Of a stretch of 64,000 bases of DNA, positions 57,543 through 64,000 are shown in pieces. The stretch's first letter is position 1, and each line of letters begins with the position of its first letter. The notes under the pieces are model-generated. The model did not search any database and had not been told where the DNA came from. It was given only the letters and a program-made list of their open reading frames with translations. The stretch is from Tupaia tana (lineage: Eukaryota > Chordata > Mammalia > Scandentia > Tupaiidae). The DNA lies in NCBI GenBank assembly GCA_026018925.1, contig JAKSZU010000008.1:60535027-60599026 (forward strand), given 5' to 3'. A program made the position numbers and the translations under genes.

Positions 57543-57716
57543 TGGCATGTGCGCTCGCCAGACAGACAGAGAGAGACATAGAGACAGAAAGTGAGAAATC
57601 ACCTCCCAGGGGGGATGGTCACGCCGCAATCCCTTCTCCATTCTCTCGGGATCTTAGGCACGCACACACATGCACCCAGCATGAGTTTTAAGCCACCGGG
57701 TCTGGGACGCGAACCA
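57543..57716 (-). mobile_element. Type A SINE (A1) truncated at both ends
   Basis: Body and B box (GGGACGCGAACC complement) are close to consensus, but the A tail with TATAGGG and the terminal head are both missing. It abuts a type C SINE. Confidence 0.85.
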
Positions 57717-57717
57717 C

Positions 57718-57905
57718 GTCTCTTTCTCAAGAGAGAAAAACAGTGACCCCTGACAAGGTCTCTTGACATTGCAGTCCTGCCCCTACCTCAGCCTTCCAGT
57801 AAGCCCAGACCATAGGTGTGTTCAGGATCCAACCCTCAGGCTTTTTCTTATGACTCTAGTATTGAATAGTCTTCTGCCTGGCCACTGCAACTGGTCCCTG
57901 AATAT
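57718..57905 (-). mobile_element. Type C SINE (tRNA-7SL composite)
   Basis: On the minus strand: ACACACCTATGGTCTGGGCT, TACTGGAAGGCTGAGGTAGG and GCAGGACTGCAATG parallel 7SL/Alu right-arm sequence. This is followed by AGACCTTGTCAGGGG and a CT-rich end. The head is GGCCAGGCAGAAGAC with a decayed B box. Confidence 0.7.
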
Positions 57906-58920
57906 TTCAAAAAGCCATCTCTTTCTGTCATGTTCTAAACTCTACTTCTCTACTTCTCCACTTCAGGATTCCTGAGTTCTATCGTTGTACTGTGGTGTTT
58001 TCTCCCTGAGGTGGACAAACCTGGGATTTCTATTTCTCATTGGAGAGATCCTCCTCTCTATCAACCTCCTTCCCTCCCCGGGATAGAACTCTGAAATGAA
58101 ACAAGCTTCTTGTCACTTTTGTGGACTTTTGGACAGCGGTTATTCAGTACCCCTTCCACTAAGAAGTACACCCTTTCAGAATGTCAGCTTTATAAAGGGG
58201 CTTGTATGCCAGTCTCGTCTACTCATCCTGTCTCATTACGGGTGTAAATACCCTGCCGCTCATTGCTACCGCCTGCGATTGTAGGCTAGCTCCCAGCCTC
58301 AGCAGCTGTGGCATGACGTAATCACTTTCCCTTGTTTTACTTTATCAGCCTCTAGGATTTTTGCCTTTTTTCCTTTCAAGCTCAGATAATTTATTATTAC
58401 ATTGTATCTGTCATACCTGTGTATTGTAGAAGGAATTGAGGAATTCGTTTTAATTCAGTCTGCTATATTGTTGAAAGTGTGTCTTGGAGTCATTCTCCAG
58501 TCATTGTGTCATAGAAATTGCCTCTATTTTTGGACAACTTAGAAGCTGCAGAATTTCTCCTCTTTCTCTTCCTCCTTCATCTTCCTCTCCTACCCTATCT
58601 TTTCCCTTCTCCCTTTTCTTCTTTCTTCTCTTCACCCTCCTACACTTCCTATTTCTTTTTCCCCCCTTACCCCCTCACCTCTTCTGATTGCTACAAACGA
58701 ATACTGGTTTGTAGCAGTAAAGAGACAGAGAGACAGAAAGTGAGAAATCACTAAGGCATTTCTATTAGCCTTAGTCCAAGTGTGTTTTCTGTGTTCAAAT
58801 TAGAATATATGTAATAGTACGCTTCTCATACACAATGAACAGTTTTACTAATTAAATTATATCTTGATGATTATAAGTGAAGTAACAAACTGGTGGGCTC
58901 TATATGACATTTGTTTTCAT
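57906..58920. other. Unique sequence with pyrimidine-rich tract and small SINE remnant
   Basis: 58555-58685 is a strongly CT-rich tract. 58719-58752 is a small type A body piece (AGAGACAGAGAGACAGAAAG). No gene seen. Confidence 0.45.
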
Positions 58921-58924
58921 TGCG

Positions 58925-59468
58925 CATTGTCACATTCAACTTTTCAATTATTTATTCAATGAATATCTGTTACATGCCTACAATGTACTTCTCCAAGTGC
59001 CTGGGACACATCAGTGAATAAAACAGATGCAGAAGTCTGCCAACTTTTGTGTGATAGGGGATAGAGTATAAATAAAACATAACCATGAAGGAGGAATAGG
59101 AGATGGGGAATAAACAAATGCATTGAAATTAAATTATGTATTTTGTTTAAAGATAATAAATGTAACAAGAAAACGAAGCAGAGCGGGGTGAGGGGAACTA
59201 AGAAGTGCCCAGGCAGTTTTAGAATAGTTGAGGTAGGCTTTCTTGAGAAAACTGTACTTGAACAAAATCTTTGGGCAGCCAGGGCGTGAGCCATTTGAAT
59301 GTTGGGGCAAAGTGCATTTCAGGCAGAGGGCACAGCTATGCAAAAGCCGTGAGGCTGAACCATGCCTAGACCACTCGAGTAGCGTTATCAAGGACAGTTT
59401 GGCTGGGTCAGGGTGAGCAGGGGTGCACTAGGGAATAAAGTCAGAGAGATGGGGCAAGAGTGGAGGGA
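58925..59468 (-). mobile_element. L2 LINE 3' end
   Basis: TTATTTATTCAATGAATATC, GTGCCTGGGACACATCAGTG, CAGTTTTAGAATAGTTGAGG, GCATTTCAGGCAGAGGGCAC, GCAAAAGCCGTGAGGCTGAA and AGTCAGAGAGATGGGGCAAG are a long, well-preserved L2 reverse complement. It is broken by the SINE at 59485 and probably resumes after 59767. Confidence 0.85.
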
Positions 59469-59484
59469 CATCAAGAGACCTTTC

Positions 59485-59750
59485 TTTTTTTTTTTTTTTT
59501 TTTGAGAGGTTTTTGCTATAGGGTACGTGTGCTTGCCAGACAGAGAGAGACAGAGAGACAGAAAGCGAGAAATCACCCCCCAGGGGGGATGGCCATGCCG
59601 CAATCCCTTCTCCTTCATTGTCCTCTCTGGATCTTGGGCATGAACACACATGCACCCGGCGTGAGTTTTAAGCCACCAGGTCTGGGACACGAACCACGGT
59701 CAACTACATGGTAGTCCAGCGACATAGCCATTATGCTAACTGCTGGTCCC
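59485..59750 (-). mobile_element. Type A SINE (subfamily A1) in an L2 element
   Basis: Full-length with TTTTAAGCC and GGGACACGAACC. CATCAAGAGACCTTTC (59469-59484) and CATCATGAGACCTTTC (59751-59766) flank it with one mismatch. Confidence 0.93.
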
Positions 59751-60022
59751 CATCATGAGACCTTTCCAGGGTCTTATTGAAGGTGACATCATTTTTATTC
59801 ATTTATTAAGTGCTTTCTACTTGGGGAAATTATGCATTTTTGTAAAGGAAATGAAGTTTATAATATATGATACTTCCTTTACTGGATAAATTATTCTATT
59901 GTTTTAGTTTTTAGGAAAATTCATACATACACATGTTAGTAAATATTTAAATTTCATCTATGATGAATTCTTTTGGCTACAATTTTAATAATGAAATGTT
60001 CTTTGTAAAAGTTTCTCCTATG

Positions 60023-60157
60023 TAAGGGGACTTCAAAAAGTTCATAGAATAATGGAATTAAAGTATGAGTTTATTTTGGTGCTTGACATTTTTAAATCTA
60101 TGCACAGTTTTCTCATAATATGTATTTTTTGTGAAGTTTTTTAAGACTCCCCTCATA
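60023..60157. mobile_element. Mariner-type MITE
   Basis: About 135 bp with TA at the borders. The left end AAGGGGACTTCAAAAAGTTC pairs with the complement of the right end (AACTTCAC...AGACTCCCCT). AAAGTATGAGTTTATTTTGG lies inside. It fits the mammalian mariner MITEs with CTTCAAAAAGTTCATGG ends. Confidence 0.7.
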
Positions 60158-60216
60158 TCTGACCACTAGATTCTTTTTTAATGTGCTATAGTCAGTTTGA
60201 ATGCAGAGCATATACT

Positions 60217-60312
60217 GATCAACTCATAGCTCTCTATATTTTATTCTCCACAAAGTAGTTTAAAAGCAAATTAACTACTTTGTGGAGGATAAAAATATAG
60301 TGAGCAATTTGA
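60217..60312. repeat. Strong inverted repeat (hairpin), MITE-like
   Basis: Left arm TTCTCCACAAAGTAGTTTAA (about 60232-60263 with flanks) and right arm TTAACTACTTTGTGGAGGAT (about 60271-60304) are near-perfect complements with a loop of about 7-8 bases. Pairing extends outward as CTCTATATTTTATTCTCC against GGATAAAAATATAGTGAG. Confidence 0.85.
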
Positions 60313-60762
60313 TGTCCTTTCAAAATTATAGTTTGAACCAGGAGGAGGTTACTTATTGCTCCTGCTCTTTGATTTCATTTTAATTTCAAACTAATTTCAT
60401 GCTTTTAAATGTTAAATTGTTATACGATTTTCAACTTCCTGTCTTTAGTTCTAGCATTATCTATTATCTACCATGCTAATTTCTTTTCTGATTAATTGGA
60501 AGTACAACAGACACCAGCACAGAAATAGCAGAGGTCAGAATGCTTACCAAATGAGATTCTGATACAATGCATAATTCATGAAATATAGTCACTCATGTTT
60601 TCCATCGTCCTCAATTGAAATGTGCCTTGCTGCATGCAGCTCTCCATATTGTTTTAAATGCTGGTGAAATTTTCAGATTCTTTTTGTTTTTATAATTTTG
60701 AGAAAAATATCTTTTATTCTGTTTTATCATTGAGTTTTTTGGGTTTTTTGTTTGTTTTTTTG

Positions 60763-61019
60763 TTTTTTTTTTTTTTTTTTTGAGAGGTTTCTGCTATAGG
60801 GCACATGCGTGTGCCAGAAAGACAGAGACAGAAAGTGAGAAATCACCTCCCCAGAGGGGATGGCCATGCTGCAATCCCTTCTCCTCCATTCTCCTCTTGG
60901 AATCTTGGATACGCATGCACATGCACCTGGCATGAGTTAAAGCCACCGGGTCTGGGACTCAAACTGTTGTTGACCACATGGGAGTCCAGCGTCATAGTCA
61001 TTATGCCAACTGCTGGTCT
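60763..61019 (-). mobile_element. Type A SINE (subfamily A2)
   Basis: Long T run, GGTTTCTGCTATAGGGCACA, GA run, body, GAGTTAAAGCC, GGGACTCAAACTG and head ending AACTGCTGGTCTC. No clear duplication was identified. Confidence 0.88.
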
Positions 61020-61039
61020 CGGCTTTGTTTTTAAAGTAA

Positions 61040-61218
61040 CTATTTATTATTTAAATTTAATTATTAGCTAATTTGCTATAGGGCACATGTATGCACCAGA
61101 AAGAGAGAGAAAGGGGGAGGGGAGGGGGGATTGAGAAAGCAAACTGCCATGTCTAGGGCTCAAACCACAGTTGGTCATGTGGGAGTCAAGTGCCTTAACC
61201 TCCAGCCACCTGCTGGCC
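61040..61218 (-). mobile_element. Type B SINE, diverged, with type A-like end
   Basis: A GCTATAGGGCACATGTATGC end (type A feature) is joined to a GA/GGGGA run and GAGAAAGCAAACTGCC without the GC-rich body. B box complement GGGCTCAAACC; head ending CACCTGCTGGCCC. Resembles the form at 22432. Confidence 0.7.
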
Positions 61219-61380
61219 CATCATTGACTTTATAAAATTTCTTTTTAAAAACAGTAATTATTTGGCTTTGTTTCTCAAGGTTTTCTAATAGTTTCTGACT
61301 TGTTGCCACAGAAATTAGAAGTACTAGTTGATAATTCATCTTAATCTACTGATAAGCAAAATATAAATGTACTAGTTTTT

Positions 61381-61442
61381 TTAATAGTTTTTAAAATTTA
61401 ACTTTATTTATTTATTTATTTTAATTTAACCAGAGAGGGACA

Positions 61443-61480
<38 letters not shown>

Positions 61481-61560
61481 CCTCCAGGTCTAGGACTAGA
61501 ACTGTGATTGGCCATGTGGGAGTCCAGCACTCTTAACCACCACACGACCTGCTGGCCCTT
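61381..61560 (-). mobile_element. Type B SINE with 16-bp target-site duplication
   Basis: TTTTTAAAATTTAACTTTATTTATTT tail, AATTTAACCAGAGAGGGACAG, (GA)n, decayed B box and head ending CGACCTGCTGGCCCTT. AAATGTACTAGTTTTT flanks it exactly at 61365-61380 and 61561-61576. Confidence 0.92.
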
Positions 61561-61576
61561 AAATGTACTAGTTTTT

Positions 61577-62129
61577 AAAGTGTATTTTCTTATTTTGTGT
61601 TATCAAAGAAAAGCAAATAATTTCTCATTCTTGCATTTTTCACTAAGATTCTTGACGGCAGATCTCAATTCATTTGGGCTTATTTGAAAGAGGAATAGAA
61701 AACCTAAAGGGCGTGTGGTTGATTCAAACTCAGTGGATCCAGGGATTCAGAGAATGGCCTTAGGATTTTGGATTTCTATGTAGCTTTCTCACTTTTACTA
61801 AATTCTGATTTTAGCATCATTTTTAGGTAACACATGGCAGCAAACTGGCCCAGTTTACAGTCCTTTATAGCTAACAATACCAGGTATCAAGATTCTCTTT
61901 CCCTGATGCTTATAATTTCTCCAGAAGGGCTACACTTGGCCATTCTTAGCCATGTGTATGCCCCTGAATAAGTCTTCAAACAGATGGATGAAGATGATAA
62001 TTGATAGGAGTTGAGTGTCCAACTTAGGGGAGAGAGGTATGAATCAAGGACTGGCAGTTGTTAAACTGGAGGTGCTGGATGATCAACAGTAATAACAGCT
62101 CCAATGTTCAACTTATGCATCTTTGTTTT
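61577..62129. other. Unique sequence, no gene seen
   Basis: No recognised element. Confidence 0.4.
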
Positions 62130-62412
62130 TTAGACAGGGTCTCTCTGTTGTGATCCTACTGTCCCAACCTGCCATCTGAAATTACTGGTGCACAGTGCCA
62201 TGCCCAGATTTTTCATAAACACAGTCTCATTTTACCCAGACCAGCCTCAAGCTTATGATCCTCATACCCCAACCTCCTGTGTTGTTGGGCTTACAGGTGC
62301 ACACCACCTGGACCATCCTTTAGGTTGGACTGGGAATTGAACCAGAGCTCTCACATGGTCTATGCTTGCAGAGCACAGCATCTTAACAGTATGCGCCATC
62401 TGGCTGAGCCCA
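62130..62412 (-). mobile_element. Type C composite SINE: tRNA head plus two 7SL-like units
   Basis: Minus strand order: tRNA-like head GGCTCAGCCAGATGGCGCAT with B box GGTTCAATTCC; first 7SL-like unit (GTGGTGTGCACCTGTAAGCC, CAGGAGGTTGGGGTATGAGG); linker TTTATGAAAAATC; second unit (TGGGCATGGCACTGTGCACC, AGTAATTTCAGATGGCAGGT); and an Alu-like end AGACCCTGTCTAAAAAAC. Confidence 0.7.
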
Positions 62413-63105
62413 ATTCAGACCTTTTGATGCCAAATATTAGTGACTGCTAACAGTTCTCCAGGTAAGTTACTTAAATTTTAGAACTTCAAGGTGACACATG
62501 AAAGCTCCAAGAGCCATGGACAGCTCAGGGAACTATGGTATTCTCCAGAAATAGGAGCATGTTTTTTCTCTCTATCCACTGGGCTCTCTCCTCGGTTAAT
62601 ATACTGTCTATTCAAAACTCCCAGAGAAATATAGACAAGGTTAGAGAGAATCTATATTATATGTGTATTCTATCAACTAGCATTATTTGAGGTATTAAAA
62701 TGCCAAGAAGTCAGGAAGTAAATTTTACCAAACATGGTGGTCCTCGTTAGCAATGCTAATTGTAACACACTGCCCTGATATGAGTATTTGGGCCCTTTTG
62801 AGTTTTGGGGACATGTATGATACACTGATATTTGCAGTTAGTTTCCTTTGTTTCACAACTAATATGAACATTGCAATGAGGTGTTTGTTTTTGTATCTGT
62901 ACAGTAAAATGCACTTTCAGATTTAAAAAGACTCTACTTCAAAATATAAGAATAAATTTAATAAGCAAAGGAGGTGCAACTGTACTCTGTAAGTCTGTAA
63001 TACTACTGTAGAATGTAGCTTAACTGTGATGGAAGCTGGTTGTTTGGAGGCTGTTAAACTTCAGTGTCTGTCAGCCTGCTTTCTGTTACATATGTATATA
63101 TACTT
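62413..63105. other. Unique sequence, no gene seen
   Basis: No recognised element. Confidence 0.4.
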
Positions 63106-63109
63106 GTTT

Positions 63110-63302
63110 GTTTATTTACTCCATGAGAGAGTGAGGGGGGAAGCCTCAACAGGGTCTTCATGTCACTATCCACTCCTAGCCTCAGTCTCCTGGATCAAGG
63201 GAAAATTCATGTGTGCCCACCATCCACAGGGAAGCCCTGGGAAATAACCCTAGATCCTTCCTAAGTGAGTTGTTATGTAACTACTATGCCACCACCTGGC
63301 CT
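63110..63302 (-). mobile_element. Type C SINE (tRNA-7SL composite)
   Basis: Minus strand: head GGCCAGGTGGTGGCATAGTAG, decayed B box, GGATGGTGGGCACACATGAA, GATCCAGGAGACTGAGGCTA (7SL-like), AGACCCTGTTGAGG and a CT-rich end with CTCTCATGGAGTAAATAA. Confidence 0.7.
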
Positions 63303-64000
63303 TGAGATTTTTTTTATTGAAAGGGTGACCATTTTGTTTTAGAGCTACAAATATCAAAAGAGAGAGAGAAAGTCATAGGAAAAAAGAAGACCCTTGAGCA
63401 GGAATGATACCATAATAAGATTCCTCATTACTTGCCATCCTTTGAGACTAGAATATTTAATACATTTCAGAGATTATCAAGAGCATATTTCTTATTCCAT
63501 AGTCATTATTTATAAATTTAATTATCTCAAACTGAATAAATGCTATGGTAGGGACATTGCTCTTTTTCATACCTGCTGCCAAAATTCACAACTTCATCAT
63601 CTGCAGGCTGTTACCACTCTGGCCCTCTAGTTATCTTGTCTGCTCTATGGTCTGTTCATTTCTATCCCTGCTCAACTTAAGGGTCAGGTTCACCATTTTG
63701 AAATGCATAGGTAATTGCTGGTTGTCTGTGTAATACTCATCAGTGGCATCTTCTCAACTTTGGGAAGAAATGCAGATGCCTGTTTTAGCACATGTGTGTA
63801 TGATCCCTTATGATATGCATAGTTTCCAGCAGCTGGGTGTTGTGATCAAGTGGCAGTCCTCCTATCTATAGCCGAGTAGGTAGATATCAGTGTACCTCTA
63901 CATCAATGTGTGTCTCTGTTATCTTAGCGTCCTCATCTGCAATGGAGAATATCAAAATAGAGTCAAAAGGACTAAGTGAGAAAAGAATTGTATGTGACAC
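63303..64000. other. Unique sequence to the window end, no gene seen
   Basis: Two overlapping plus frames (63394-63630, 63545-63733) are short and featureless; 63660-63780 vaguely recalls L2 (TTAAGGGTCAGGTTCACC). No exon is recognised. Confidence 0.35.

Noticed and set aside
1..64000. CRISPR-like or phage-like arrays from the evenly spread repeated units
   Set aside because: The repeats are dispersed SINEs with target-site duplications in a mammalian genome; no regular spacers or cas-like genes.

Overview
The window is nuclear DNA from a placental mammal. It holds one clear promoter-like region, a CpG island at about 6.1-8.1 kb with a plausible non-coding first exon, and otherwise looks intronic or intergenic. 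No protein-coding exon could be recognised. The listed open frames are mostly SINE bodies read in various frames or short chance frames in unique sequence. No bacterial-type features (operons, CRISPR, IS elements) are present.

The dating and lineage evidence comes from repeats. Old families shared by placental mammals are visible: MIR, L2, MER5A and another hAT element, L1M-type 3' ends, MaLR-like LTR pieces and Tc1/mariner or Tigger-like MITEs. On top of these sits a dense, lineage-specific set of tRNA-derived SINEs in three related forms. Type A is about 260-280 bp: a tRNA-like head, a GC-rich body, a CT-rich stretch, then pure poly-A. Type B is about 150-180 bp: a similar head, the CT-rich stretch, then an (AAAT)n-like tail. 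Type C is older: a tRNA-like head joined to Alu/7SL-like sequence. The 7SL-like part points to Euarchontoglires. No typical Alu, B1 or B2 elements are seen. A colugo (Dermoptera) is my best guess, tree shrew or an unusual rodent the alternative. This rests on memory of SINE families and is not proven.

Layout: 0-5 kb SINE-rich flank; 5.8-8.6 kb CpG island, candidate exon 1 with a strong splice donor at 6900, then a (CA)n(GA)n tract; 8.7-28 kb mostly unique sequence with scattered MIR, L2, MER5A, SINEs and a Tigger-like MITE; 28.9-46.9 kb a SINE-dense zone with repeated insertions into one site and nested insertions; 47-55 kb AT-rich satellite-like DNA, a probable solo LTR, an L2 copy and a possible processed pseudogene; 55.6-64 kb nested SINEs, L2, a mariner MITE and an unusually strong hairpin.

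If the exon call is right, everything from 6900 to 64000 would be the first intron of one plus-strand gene, or intron plus intergenic DNA. I cannot name that gene. The most informative signals are the SINE biology: linked diagnostic sites including a changed B-box base, dimer-like copies, re-used target sites, and the tRNA-7SL composites.
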